A stretch of DNA of 64,000 bases, taken from Rhyzopertha dominica (Eukaryota; Arthropoda; Insecta; Coleoptera; Bostrichidae). A program made the position numbers and the translations under genes. Of this stretch, positions 37,530 through 49,281 are shown one piece after another. The DNA is taken from the NCBI GenBank assembly GCA_025024175.1, contig QCXZ01000064.1, positions 48,381,325-48,445,324 on the forward strand, in the 5' to 3' direction. Every line of letters starts with the position of its first letter. Position 1 is the stretch's first letter. The notes beneath the pieces were generated by a model. The model saw nothing but the letters and a program-made list of their open reading frames with translations. It was not told where the DNA came from and searched no databases.

Positions 37530-38399
37530 AACAACGAACGCTCTTCTCAAAATTATTTACAATTCTCTTTGCAACGCGACTTTCAGGGACTAGACGGTTC
37601 CGTAGCGCTTAGCGCATACTCTGCTCTCCAAGATGGACCACACTGCAAAATCCAGCGGGTTGAGATATGGTGAGTTAGCTGGGCAAATATCCCGAGGAAT
37701 CAGCTCAATTTTCGCTTTAGAACCATGCAATTATCGACGTCGCGGAATGAGCCGGCGCCCAGTCCGGCTGAAACTGCCCAGTTTTCTTGGATCATGGAGC
37801 TAGCACGTCCTGAAGAACGNCTTTTTGATACATTTTGGCGGTTAGTCGAGCGCTTAGGTTGAAAAAAAAAACAATTGAAGCTTTCCAAGAGCTGAAATCC
37901 CGACCCAAATCATGACTACCTTCGGATGGTAGGATCGAACAATGGGCTCACTTTCTGCTAATCAGCCCATAAAATTCTGCACATGTCTGTACGATCACGT
38001 AAAATTTGACAGTGATTTCGACTGTTCGGCACCGGTTCAATAGTTCGATCAATGTTCAATCTCGAAGAAGACAACAACGCGGAAGTCTATCCCGCCTCAT
38101 CCGATTGGGAAGCACTTGAGCAGTTCCATGAGTATAAGAACGACGCTTTAGTTTTTTTAACCACCCTACGAACTGTTTTTCTTGAGATATGCAGCTCTTT
38201 TGACATTCTCTACATCCAATGTCCACTGTTGCGGTCTTCCACTTCCTGGGCGGTGCTCCGATGTGCCAAGTTCCTTGTGTCGTTTGATCGTGTAACAGAC
38301 GATTGATTTAGCAGCATTGAGCTTCTTAACAATATCGCTAATGGCAACGCCTGCCTTATAAAGACCCAAAGTTACTGCTCGTTTCTCTTTAGCGCTCAT
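37530..38399 (-). pseudogene. Tc1-like transposase, inactivated
   Basis: The N-terminus (from ATG at 38397-38399) is well preserved for about 75 codons: MSAKEKRAVTLGLYKAG, then AKSIVCYTIKRHKELGTSEH and PGSGRP. This is a helix-turn-helix DNA-binding region followed by the GRP-type hook motif of Tc1/mariner transposases. After that the frame breaks repeatedly. Near the C-terminus PANSPYLNPLDFAVW (about 37635-37682) carries the third catalytic position as Asp, and ESRVCAKRY follows. The first two catalytic residues cannot be placed with confidence. One N lies at about 37820. The normal length is near 340 residues and the remnant spans about 290 codons. It binds and moves its own TIRs in active relatives; here it cannot. 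Confidence 0.75.
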
Positions 38400-38545
38400 G
38401 TGTAAAAAGTAAACGTGAGTTATGAGAACTTAAATATAAGTTTCTTGTACATAATTTGACGTGGAATTCCAGTATAACAATATGAATTTTCTAAATTTCA
38501 GAAATTGTAACGGAAATTGTCATCAAACTGAGATCCAAAGACTTA

Positions 38546-39121
38546 CTGTGCGTTTCATAAGTGTTGGCCCATGTGGTGGGGACGCCACTACATGCGATCC
38601 CTTTAAACTATTGGCGTGCGCCCACATTTTATCAATTAAAAGTTACATCAAAACAAAAGTGCACATTTACGTTTGATGAGTTTATGTAGTAATCTTCTCA
38701 CCTTGATTCTCGAATAAACCGTCAGTTTTCCAATATTCGTCTCCAACTTTAATAACGTGGCGTACAAATGCCTCCCATTTGTGAAGATAGGTAAATTTGG
38801 TCAAATGCTCGATGCGTCACAGAAATTAAAATTTGGGTTCCTAAATCTCCCACATTATATTCACGATAAAATCATTCAAATAAAAGGAAATAAATACTGC
38901 TACATATTATTTTTGTTTTTAGCGCTCTCCAAAGCAATGTTCCCGTTTCTTATTCGCAACTACTATCACACAAAATACTCGCGAAATAACAGAACTACGC
39001 ACACGCCACTGGTGACGCTGCAACAGCGCTGTCCACAGTTTTAAGCGCAAGGAAGCCGTTGTGCTTCGTTAACATGCTGAACTTCATTCCAATCCGGGGC
39101 CAGGACTTAAGAAACGCACAG
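38546..39121. mobile_element. MITE nested in the Tc1 right TIR
   Basis: The ends are CTGTGCGTTTCATAAGTG on the left and, on the minus strand, CTGTGCGTTTCTTAAGTC on the right, extending to about 25 bp with TGGCCC shared. TA duplications are at 38544-38545 and 39122-39123. It is 576 bp and non-coding; the 95-codon plus frame at 38757-39044 has no domain. TA duplication suggests Tc1/mariner-type mobilisation, but the ends do not match the Tc1 host. Confidence 0.85.
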
Positions 39122-39135
39122 TATGTGTCACCCTA

Positions 39136-39735
39136 TATCATTATTAAAAAATAATTTCCAGAAAAATGTATATATAACATATACGCCTTACGCAATTTTC
39201 ATCCGTTTATCGGATACAATAAAAATAATAACATAAAAATAACTAATAGTAGATATAGATGTTCTTCCTGAACCGATTCTATATTTTATAGCATTTTTAA
39301 GTTTCTTTGTGGGAAAACATTATATTCGTAAGTATGAAACAATAAGTGAATTCTAAACTTACATTGGGAGCTAAATTGTGTTTAACTACCTGCTCTCTGG
39401 AACATGGCAAAATGTTGTTAAGAATAAAGATTCAAAAAGGAAAGACAAATAAGAAATTTCACAGATCTACACATATATACTTTGATACTATGATATGTTT
39501 GTGATATTTATTTTTAATATAAAGGTTACTATTACTAATTAACAATTGTTTAATTGTACACATCTAGATTTACAATTTTAACTAGGGATTATTTACAAAG
39601 ATATAACATTTAAAACAGATCATAGCATTAGGTACAGAAGCAATGAATACCATGAATGCACTGGCAGGTGCTTGTGTATGGTATTTGTAACTAGTATAAG
39701 AATTATGAGTACAAAATTTTTCTTTTCTATTTCTT
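39136..39735. other. No gene recognised
   Basis: AT-rich spacer between the Tc1-like element and the next retroelement. Confidence 0.5.
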
Positions 39736-39739
39736 TCTA

Positions 39740-41345
39740 TCCACAATAGGAAGACTGCCACCAGTTCAACTCCTGATGACTGTTTAGGTAGTTTTCACTA
39801 ACTGTATGCCACCATTTTTTGGCAGCGATTGAATAACGGCCACCACACAAACAATTTCTCAAACTGGCTGGCATGACATTAAGTATTATAATCAAAACAG
39901 CACTGGCCGAAGGTTGTGCATTTAAATGGGGTTAGGATTTTATTGGCACTCGCATTTCTCGTATTCACAGTATGTTGCGTGGATATCACTAGTCCGGATC
40001 TGCAACAGTAAGTAACTGCTGCCCAGCAGAACAGCTTTCCCACTGGGTGTACACTGCACACCTCCCACAACGGCTCAGATGAGTAATTGCGGGGTCAGTG
40101 CACTATAATTTTTAAAACAGATTTTTGGATTGTTTCAATTGGCGCTAATACATTTTTATAGGCAACTGCCCAGGCAATAATGCCGTATTCCAACATCGAC
40201 TGAAACAAGGCAGCGTAGACCACTTGTGATTGATTAAAACTTAGAATATTCCGCAGCTTATGAAAGATAACTAGTAGATATCTTAATTTCTCTAGTATTT
40301 TCTGAATATGGTAATTCCATCTTAAGTGAGAGTCCAACTCCACATCCAAGCAGCAAACACTCTCTGCTCGTTCAATTTTTCTACAATTACTTGAGTTGGT
40401 GGCTCGTGGAACACCAACTCATTTACATTGGACAAGCTGTCCGTGCAGCACCCAAAAGGCAGGAACTTGGTTTTCTCTGTGTTTACTGTTAGAAAGTTAT
40501 TTTCAAACCATTTAAAGATGTTGTCAGCGTCTCTTTGTGCACAATGAAATAGTTCTTTTCATGCGTCCCCGAAATCCACATATTTTCAGTTTTTCAATAA
40601 GTGTTGTGTGACACAAGGTATCAAAAGCTTTGTTTAGATCTATAAAAACGACCAATGAAGGCTGCGACTTATCCAAAACTGCGTAAACTAGTTTAGTAAG
40701 AACCGCTATAGCATCTTGCGAAGATCTGCCCTGTATAAACCCATATTGGGCTGTTGACATTATACCTGTTGTGTTTAGTAATTCCACCATATGTTTCTTT
40801 ACGATGGTGTCAAAAAAATTTGAACAGGTAAGAGGCCAATGCAATGGGTCGGTAGTTATTTACCAATGTTTTGTCTTTTCCTTTGGATATAGATACTATT
40901 GTGGCTTTTTAAAAGTGATCGGTACATCTCCCATTTTAAAAAATCAACTATTTCCTGCAAAGTCTTGGGTGTCAAGTTGTCAGGTCCGCATGCTTTGTAG
41001 GGCTTCCATTTAAGCATAATTGCTCTTATTTCATTAGGTAACACTGCATGGTGTTAGATACATAGACTGCTTCACCGTGTTTTGAAGTTTAAACCGCACA
41101 GAGTTTGTTTACTAGCCAAGCTTTTTCCCATGTTAGCAAACACTGTACTTGATGAAATCTCTTTTTTGTTGTAAATGCTGTTTCCTTGTTTCGTTGGTAA
41201 AACCTTACTGCCTTTTTTGCTTAAGCAACTGCATTCCACATTCTTGCTTTATCTTATTTGTTCTCTTATCTTTATGATATTATATTTATTGTTAAAATAT
41301 GCCAGTTTTGCTGATATATACCCTTGCATAAATTTACCCTTATAG
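39740..41345 (-). pseudogene. 5'-truncated non-LTR retrotransposon (LINE) ORF2 remnant, RT core deleted
   Basis: Minus-strand pieces in order: YISAKLAYFNNKYN near 41300; KPYKACGPDNLTPKTLQEI (41044-40856); YGFIQGRSSQDAIAVL and VVFIDLNKAFDTLCHTTLIE, the first catalytic Asp block (40844-40524); KWFENNFLTVNTEKTKFLPF; then ELDSHLRWNYHIQKILEKL and YGIIAWAVAYKN (40349-40095), the thumb; and a C-terminal tail to about 39795 with TPFKCTTFGQCC. The stretch between GFRGRMKR and the thumb, which should hold PQGxxLGP and YADD, is missing. The RT could not work. Belongs to the Jockey/CR1-like group by motif style. The 5' end is truncated near 41345. Confidence 0.75.
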
Positions 41346-42824
41346 TCAGTGTTCACAAAAAAAGAAATTACGGCGTAGTCATTTGAAATTTAGTATTCCT
41401 AGCAAGNTTTCTCTTCCAAATATTCACTCTTCCCGAGATGTTGCCGCATTTTTNCCAGAAATGCATTTTATTTGCCTATGAAATTTTAAATATCTAAGAC
41501 ACACCCAGCTACTTTATTTTTCGTAACTAAAATTCCGACTCAAATTACTTTAACCAAGCAGGGCTTACCCCCAAACAGTAAGATTTATATTCGCAGATAT
41601 TTTGTCGTTCATACTAATATTCACGTAGCGACACCGCTTTTCTGGTAAAATTTAATATGGGTAAGTACCTACCACAACAATCAGCTGATCTGAATCCATA
41701 AAAGAGAAAGGAAGCAAAAATACAATCCCGCGATCGACTGGTTATCAGTTAATGCATCATGAATAAAATCGGTTATTGTATTTAAATGAGAAATAGCATG
41801 CTTCCATGGAAGTTTAGAAACTTGATCTTCGATGACAATGTCCCTCCTAAATTAACCCGGACAATTAATCGATTCGCGCGCTTGCTGGAAAATACATCCT
41901 TGTTCGACCTTCGAACATCACCGAAATAAATTAAATTTAGATTCCGCGCTGACGACTATAAATTAGTGAACGCTGTGGCAGATAAGCGTACGTGTTTTGT
42001 TTTTGTATTTTGCGCATGTTGGCAAGCACGTGTGAAAAACAGTCAGCTTAAATACCCTTGTGTATAATGAAATCCAATCTGACTAGTTAGCTTTAATTAC
42101 TTCACGCACAACATACGCAAAAAGTTTAAAATACTGAGTTTCGGGTTAAAAACAGATATGTGAGCGTCAAACTTATATGCGTACATGAAATTGTTCCTAG
42201 GTTCACCAGCCTAGTCTAGAAAACTCAAACTAATCATTCCATAAATATACACACAGTAAAAAAAGAGTACTCTGCATATACTCTAAAATAACACTAAGCG
42301 AAGCTGGAGCAAGTCCACTCTAGTATAGTAAAAAACTTGGCTACATTGTTGATTTTTAATCTAGTCAAACGTAATTTTTGACACTAGATTTGAGCAAATA
42401 TGTTTTTATTCTAGAGTAAAGATACTCTCTAATGGTGTTAGCTGACAGTGTGTGATATACCTTACTAGAGCATTAATTAACTTGCGTTATTTGATATGGT
42501 TTTTTATAAAGCAGTAAACGAAAGTCAATTACATTTAACTAAAATAATTCCCATATATTTTTTGCTTTTGTGTTTGTTCTACAAAATATTTTTAGTCACA
42601 TTTTGTGTATAATGTGTAATTGGATAATTGACAGANAACGTGCCTACAGGATATTATAATTTGCAATATGTCAGTAGACTTACACTTTTGTCAGTTATGT
42701 GGCCTGCTATCGATTTAGACCTCTTTTGTTAACTTTCCGAAACACAAGGAGTTTGATTCATTTCTCTTGGATTTTCTCTTGTTCATTGGCTGCAAATGGA
42801 GCTGCCGTTCTTTAGAAATACCAT
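41346..42824. other. No gene recognised
   Basis: Ns near 41407, 41454 and 42636. No supported features. Confidence 0.5.
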
Positions 42825-43125
42825 TCTTTATTCGAATTCGAATAAACGTTTTATTCCAAAATGTATATAAAAATATTTGTTTTCGTTTTATTCGGAAACG
42901 AATCAATGAATATTCGAATGAAAGCAGGTGCTACGCAAACTTCAAATATCTTAGCTACCAAAATTGGTCGAAGACTGACATTACACATTTTATATTTGAA
43001 AACTGATAAAATCCAAAAACGAATAATATTTAAAACTTAATAAAACGAATACCATTACCTGTTTCTTAATGTTACAAACGTTTCGTTGTCGCTCGTTCGT
43101 TTCGGAATAAAACAAATACTAATAT
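42825..43125. repeat. Cluster of ATTCGAAT / AAACGAAT motifs
   Basis: CGAAT or its complement ATTCG occurs about a dozen times in both orientations (for example TTCGAATTCGAATAAACG, TTATTCGGAAACGAATC, ATATTCGAATG, AACGAATACC, CGTTCGTTTCGG). The style resembles the CCGGTT repeats of the element at 46971, so it may be a subterminal motif field of another non-autonomous element. I could not find its ends. Confidence 0.45.
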
Positions 43126-43523
43126 TCAATAGCAAGTCGCAGCAAACATGTATCTTAAATAAATAGCTTGATGTATAATATGCCCATTTTCAAAACTTAT
43201 TAAATCCATACATAGGATATTTTCAGAAAACATATAATACTGACAGTGTATTTCTTCTTTCATATACAACGCTGCCCTTGTATAGGAGGCTAGAAGAAGC
43301 TTCCTAATGGACATTTACTGTCATATTAGTCGATTTTTATGTTTAAAGCCCTAGTTTTAAGTATAAGTATGTTGGATTTAAGAAGTTTTGCAACTAACCA
43401 AAGGATTAATAAAGTTCTGAAACTGTAAGTGAAGGCTTACAGTATTGAAGCAATGATAATTAAATGAACGTTTATTAATAATCATAATGTTGGAAGGTTA
43501 ACAATATTTGGTACTTATTATTT

Positions 43524-43830
43524 TTAAATCATTCCATGTTCTGATATTTTCTCTCCATCCATTTCAACAGTATCATGGACTCCATCAATAATACCAGAAT
43601 AAAACTTTAAAATCAACACCGGAATAGTTTTTCCAGTCTTTACCGAAATTTTTAAGTAGTTCTTCAACATTCTTGAGCATCTGTGGTTTGACTTGTACTA
43701 GATGAGCAAAAGGTTATGGATTTATATCACTCGAAGGTTGTCTCTTTTTTAACACCTGCTTATAAACCCCTAAATCATTTTTTTCTGCCACGGCCACTTG
43801 TTGATGGCGATGGGTTTACATACATAGTGT
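43524..43830 (-). pseudogene. Possible exon or decayed gene fragment, unknown protein
   Basis: The minus strand is open in two frames that both look coding. One frame runs from a possible acceptor (TTGCTCATCTAG at 43698) for 57 codons to TAA at 43524-43526, including KTGKTIPVLILKFYSG and then GVHDTVEMDGEKISEHGMI. The other runs from about 43830 with AEKNDLGVYKQVLKKRQPSS, one stop, then VQVKPQMLKNVEELLKNFG. A frameshift joining them would give roughly 95 codons. I do not recognise the protein. It may be a decayed transposon ORF or gene copy. Confidence 0.35.
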
Positions 43831-43941
43831 TAAACTATGAAGCCACATAATGGTTTATTAAACTATTAATTCACTTAACGATCTACAAAGATTTATTTAA
43901 GTACACATATAAGCAGTTTTGCATCAATATGGATACACTAA

Positions 43942-44084
43942 GGCCCCGTTGCACAAAGCGTGGTTAACCAGGCCCCCTGGTTAGCACGCGGTCAACGGGC
44001 AATTGTCATGGAAACGGTTCTTTTTAAGCGTTCTTCATTGGTGCTTCATTGGGTCTGGTTAACCACGCTTTGTGCAACGGGCCC
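43942..44084. mobile_element. 143-bp PIF/Harbinger-like MITE
   Basis: About 30-bp inverted ends, GGCCCCGTTGCACAAAGCGT on the left and its near-perfect complement on the right ending in CAACGGGCCC, each continuing through GGTTAACCAG. Flanks TAA (43939-43941) and TTA (44085-44087) fit a degenerate TWA duplication of PIF/Harbinger type. A small non-coding core lies between the arms. Confidence 0.75.
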
Positions 44085-44599
44085 TTAATGTTCTGCGTCT
44101 TGCTAAGATAAACACGATGGATTTACAGTTTTGCAACGATTGAAAACTTTCTGCATTAAATTATGAAGGAAAATTATCAGTTTAGCTGCAGTACGACAAC
44201 GGCATCTTATGGAAACTATCTTTGTCCCGTCAACGCCACCTGCATTTTCGAAAAAAAAAAAACTGATACATCGAGTTTTCAAACTGAGCTCATATTATGC
44301 ATAAATTGATTATCTGGTGGAACCGCTACCTCTAATAAGCTGTTCATAATTTTGATTTATTTCTGTTTCATATCCAACCTGTCTAGTATCTGTAATCGCA
44401 AGATTACTTGGCTCGTGAAGAATTTTGTTAGTGGATTTTACATAACCATGATCAACCTGATAAAGTTTTACTGACGAAACATTTTTTAGCAGATACGAAA
44501 TAACAGGTAAACGGAATTAACAAGAAAGAGAGAAAGAAATTTCCACAACCGTTTTTAAGCGAATACGGTATCATAGAAAATTTATCGAGACCATTTATC

Positions 44600-44870
44600 A
44601 TTGGAAACCGCTTTACACGAAAAATGCACCTAAACTTTTTGCGGTAATCATCGCCAGAATTATTGGAAAATGTTCCATTTTATGTTAGGTGGTGAATGAG
44701 CGGCTTATGAATCGATGGTAGGTCGACTGCGCCTGCTAAATCACTTGATCTCACTCCACGAGATTACAACCTCTGAGAAGGCAGGAAGATACCTGTTTAT
44801 TCTGTAGTGACACAAATCTGGCAAGAATTAATCGGAAGGATAACGTAAGTGGCAAATGAAATAAAAAATA
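44600..44870 (+). pseudogene. Transposase C-terminal remnant (Tc1/mariner type)
   Basis: Near 44731 the plus strand reads STAPAKSLDLTPRDYNL, matching the WPARSPDLTPLDYFLWG block; Asp is kept at the third catalytic position. After a frameshift comes IPVYSVVTQIWQELIGRIT, matching the usual VYxxPVxxxxELxxRI continuation. Upstream sequence to about 44600 is too decayed to place. No TIRs. Confidence 0.5.
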
Positions 44871-46970
44871 ACACAGAAAATCTTATACATTCCATGTTTT
44901 TCATTATCCGAAGATCTCGGCTTTTTATTAATAATTAAGATGGCCATTTCATGACATTCTTACATTAAAATTAAATATAAGTGTTTTTTAAATGCTTAAA
45001 GTTTGAAAATAAAGGTTGATGTTTTTCTGACATAAAATGCTACTGTTACAATGGGCCTGTGGTGCCCATTTTTCTTATTGTAGAACATGAATCTACATGA
45101 AAAAATAATAGACTTTTTCATTTTTCGCAAAGNGCTTAGTTAATGCTTAAAAAATTGTTTATGTTTAAAGTCTGAATCTCTGACGTCACCGCTCTCTGGC
45201 ACGCTTATTGCGGTGTAACTGTGTGATGCTGCCATGATCATTTTGTGNTCCTGGGATGCCAGTTATTGGGGTCGGCCGAGACGAGGTTTGTTAAACCGAC
45301 GTCGCAGCAGCGATGCCAAATTTGCAACAGTAATTGTGAATTATAACAACCTGTACGCGAATAGATGTATTAAACGCGATACGCTAGTCATTTTTACTGT
45401 AAACATTAATATGTAAAATACAGGTAGGTATTAAATTAAAATATTAACTTGTAGAGCATATATCGCAAACAGAATTCAATTTATGGCAGCCACATGATAA
45501 GTACATATTTCAAGCGATTGAAATAATTGGAATAACTATTTATTAAGTAAACTCGTTTAAACCTGAATTACAGCGTATATAGCGGCCATTACATCATTTT
45601 ATCAAGTCGCAACCCTTAAAAAGCAAAATCGCCTAATTTACGTGAAATCGAACAATCCGGCCACAAGATTTTCCTTTGTATGCTTGTTTTGTCAACTGTC
45701 AACGTCTATAACGTAAATAATATAAACTGTTCTTGTTCTGGAAATTTTTTGTTAAAAGTGTGTCTTGTTCTTGGTTTTACGGTTGATAATGTCTAATGAA
45801 AAATTTTTTTGTATAAATAACAAGAAAATAAAAACAAAACTTTAACGCGTTCTCAGTTCACAAAACCAAAACGTAAACAAAGGTTACGCGTGTTCTACAA
45901 CGACATAGGAAGGAGTCAAGCATGCAACAGGGCATTAAGCGCATCGGTGCAATAGCACAGTGCGTCTCCAGGAACGGTGACGTATCACGCAATATTTGAA
46001 TTTGGCGGAAAGCCTTTAAGAACACTAAAACATTACAAATATTTTTTCTGTTGCTAGCTTCTAATTCCATTCAATCCAGGCTAAGTCGCACATGTGATAT
46101 AATAACGATTTGCTGTCAAGGGCTAAAACCCCTTTACTTGCAATTTTAATGTAGACATACCTACAAAACGGCCCACTTCAGGATATATGTTTGTTAGGAT
46201 TTTTTCATCCAGAATGACCACATCAGGAATATGTATATTCACTATAACTATTGAGTTGCGGGACACACTGTATATGCGAGAGCCGATAGAGCCATCTGTT
46301 AGCTTGATGTGATACTAACATTTGAGTATTTATTAAACATAAATGTATTAGTACAAAAAACATACATGGAGTTCCATTTAAACTGAGCGACAGGAAATAC
46401 AAAATATTACAAAGTGTGTGTACTTAAATTACGTCCTAAAATAAGTTTTAATAACTTTGTCGCGTGATTAACCTTAAAGTCGCCTATCCCACGGAGTTTG
46501 AACCATTTTGAATAACGTGGGAAATAAATTATTTGCTAACTTTATCTACTACGGGAACATTAAGATTAAGAACTAATAAAATGGTTGGCGCTCCTCAACG
46601 AATTACCGACTTACTGGGCTTGGGTTTTGCTATTAACCACTATCAGATAGTACATAGTAATTGCAGGAGGTTTGTGTAAAGACACGCGACAACGAAAATG
46701 TCTTACTTGCGGATAACCCTAATTAAAAATTTCTGAGGGTCGGGGCTCTGTCCAACTAGATTTCTTTCTCCCGATACTAATCGTGCACGAATACATGAGC
46801 GTGGGTTTTTTTATAAGCAGTTTAGACTTTTCAATCTAGAAGTGCTAATAGAGAATTATTTAGTTTAATTGAACCGTATAATTTTAACGGCCTTTTGGTC
46901 ATAGTTCTGCAAGCAAGTGCGTGTATGTATGTACAACGAATAATATACAGTGTTTGGCATTAAGAGCATC
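44871..46970. other. No gene recognised; one GC-richer island
   Basis: 45170-45370 is GC-rich, with TGACGTCA and a 60-codon plus frame (45234-45416, one N inside). It could be an exon, a regulatory patch or a piece of repeat; I have no support for any of these. The rest is AT-rich. Isolated copies of ACACACTGTAT near 46265 and 22835 may be stray MITE ends. Confidence 0.45.
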
Positions 46971-48953
46971 TAGTGCTGTCAATGGTTACGGTTAACCGGC
47001 TAACCGATTACGATATCACAATATTAATCGTAATAAGTGACCCTTTAATATCCGATAAAAATTAACCGGTTATGAAATCGGTTAAAAACTAATCGGTTAC
47101 GAAACCGGTCTAGATTTAACCGGTTCTGAAATAGGTGTTAATTAAACGGGTTAAGATTTAGTCGATTCTGAAACAGGTTAATATTTAACCGGTTCTGGAA
47201 GCTGTTCTGATATAACCGGTTCTGAAACCGGCTAAAAATGAACCGGCTATGAAAGCGGTATATATTTAATCGGTTCTAAAACCCCTTCAAATAACAGTTA
47301 TTAATCGGGTTATGAATGATACGCTAAGGCTCATAGACGAAAACTACCACGAAAACAAATTTCCCGATAACGATAGCGAGTAGCGACCGTAAAATTGATT
47401 TTCAGTCAGATTGTGAAAAACTAGTAGGTACGTGTAACGTCCTTAAAATTGGTTAATGATTAATAAGTTTGGCATGTTAGGCAAACTACGAAGGTATAAT
47501 TATGATGTTAATTCTGTGACTCTTAGACAGAAGCTGATATGTCAACAAATCCAGTAGTTTCAATTTTGTTGTAGACATGTCGTTGCAGATCTCCATTTTG
47601 ATGTGGCAGAAGCATTATTTTAAATACCAACATCATTTGGCAGATACTGATATGTCACATGCCACACTTCGCGATTTTTTGACATATCAGCTTCTGCCTA
47701 AGAGCCTAAGAGCTACAACGGATATAATCGAGAGTTTATCATTTCCATTGAAAGAAGCTTTACCCAATCGCTTAGACTTTTAACATCTGTTGCTCAACAC
47801 ACAGTGATCATTATTGACCTTGTTATTTAAAACCTTAAAACTACTATATGACCACACCAATTCTTGCACCAAAATCGGAAATGCAGCCGTTCTAATTTTA
47901 GGCTGACTTATAATTAGTGTTGGGTGTGCCGTTACAGAGGTATTCGTTCAAAAATGAGCTGGTTAGGTCTTTTTTTGTGGTAACTATACTAACATTAACA
48001 ACACTAATCTGATATCAAGTAATTTATGAAATACACTTCAAAATCACAGTCCAACGTGAGTGTCTCTCAGAAATAAAGTATTAAAAATGTCATGGCTAGA
48101 AGCACAAAACTCTTAAATCCAGAGCAGTTTGGAGCAGTTATCATTGTGACAATAGGTACCACCTCCAGAATAAAAGCCTCCCAGCGCCCTTCATGGCCAC
48201 TGTCACTGCTACTTAATAATACACTATACTGGGTGAATCGTAAATCCAAAGTCGCTATGTAGTATACATATATATGGTGGTAGACTGTTTTCATTGGGAT
48301 TGCAGAATACAGGCTAAACGGGAAGGGGTAAAGAAACACTAGTCTAGGTATCACGATCTTTTTTTTTCAATCATAATCCAATAGCATCATAAAGAGATCT
48401 TGGCCAACTTATTTCGACTTGACGTTCGGGTGTTTTTTAAATTATTGACTGATTAACTCCCGTATGTCGGTTGTTATACTAACCGTTGAAAAACTATTAA
48501 GTCTGAAACCAGTTAATATTTAACCAGTTTCTAAGCCGGTTAAGATTTAACAGGTTCTAAAATCGCTCAAAATAAGCAGTTATGAATCCAGTTACGAAGA
48601 ATACACCAATGCTATTACTGTTGGACAATATAAACCGATCATTATTGAATTTGTTATTTAAAACCTTTAAATTAGTTTATAAGCACTCCAAATGTTTGTA
48701 TATTTTGTAATAGTAAAGTCTTGATGTATATGTATATCAGCCAGTTAGCCAAAAGACTTATTAATGGGTTAACATAAACCGGGTCACCTTAACCGATTAA
48801 CCGGTTAGCATAAAACGGTTAAACAGCTAGCATAAACTGGTTCAGCTAATTTAAACCGGTGAACATTTTTTATGAAAACTTGTTATTTTTTGTAACCTAT
48901 GAAATTTGTTGTAACCGCCAAACCGGACAGAGCGGTTTCTATTGACAGCACTA
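46971..48953. mobile_element. TIR element filled with 27-bp CCGGTT repeats (hAT-like ends)
   Basis: The ends are inverted: TAGTGCTGTCAATGG on the left, TAGTGCTGTCAATAG on the minus strand at the right. TAGTGxTGTCAA is the style of many hAT termini, but the flanking 8-mers (AGAGCATC and ACTAGTAT) do not match. The left interior (about 47005-47290) holds around ten units of 27 bp, consensus near AACCGGTTCTGAAACCGGT plus an AT tail. A second field lies at 48490-48600 and a third, with a different spacing, at 48770-48880. A segment with GTTATTTAAAACCTT occurs twice in direct orientation (47805-47870 and 48637-48710). No transposase; the 95-codon minus frame at 48067-48354 has no domain. Confidence 0.7.
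47519..47705. repeat. Inverted repeat with ~32-bp arms
   Basis: The left arm 47519-47549, with CTTAGACAGAAGCTGATATG, pairs with 47673-47704, with CATATCAGCTTCTGCCTAAG. The loop is about 120 bp and contains further partial copies of TGATATGTCA. It lies in the core of the CCGGTT-repeat element and may be a small insertion. Confidence 0.7.
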
Positions 48954-49281
48954 ACTAGTATCTCAGTGTTTTATTATAGAACATAGTAATAATTGGATCT
49001 ACATTTATTTAAACGCTGAAAATTATTTTTCTTACATATTCATATTTCGACAGAAAATACTTACCTATATCGAGGAGAAACTCTCTCCACTTTGGAAGGA
49101 CCTGTACGAAAATAGAGAAAGAAAATCTAGCCAGCCGGAAGTTCTTTTTCACCAAATATTATAACTTTGGTTATGGTTAGTGACGTTTGATATAAAGTTG
49201 ATTTGAAAGCGCTTTGCGGGAAATATGACTTCTGTTTGCAGTGTGTGTACTTTTGATTATTAACGAGTTAAAAAGTACATA

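Larger units (their letters stand above)
37377..39135 (-). mobile_element. Tc1-like transposon, right TIR split by a MITE
   Basis: The left TIR begins CAGAGTGAGACATAAGTCTT (37377) and ends near GGACCTC. The right TIR is in two parts. Its inner part (GAGATCCAAAGACTTA) ends at 38545; its outer 12 bp (TGTGTCACCCTA) lie at 39124-39135, after a 576-bp MITE. With the MITE removed, the two 28-bp TIRs match at about 24 positions, and TA flanks both ends (37375-37376 and 39136-39137). The original element would be about 1.18 kb, normal for Tc1-like transposons. It carries a decayed transposase on the minus strand. Confidence 0.85.

Noticed and set aside
38757..39044. 95-codon frame in the MITE at 38546
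   Set aside because: No domain; MITE is otherwise non-coding and the frame starts and ends without relation to its structure.
48067..48354. 95-codon minus frame in the CCGGTT element
   Set aside because: No recognisable domain; not transposase-like.
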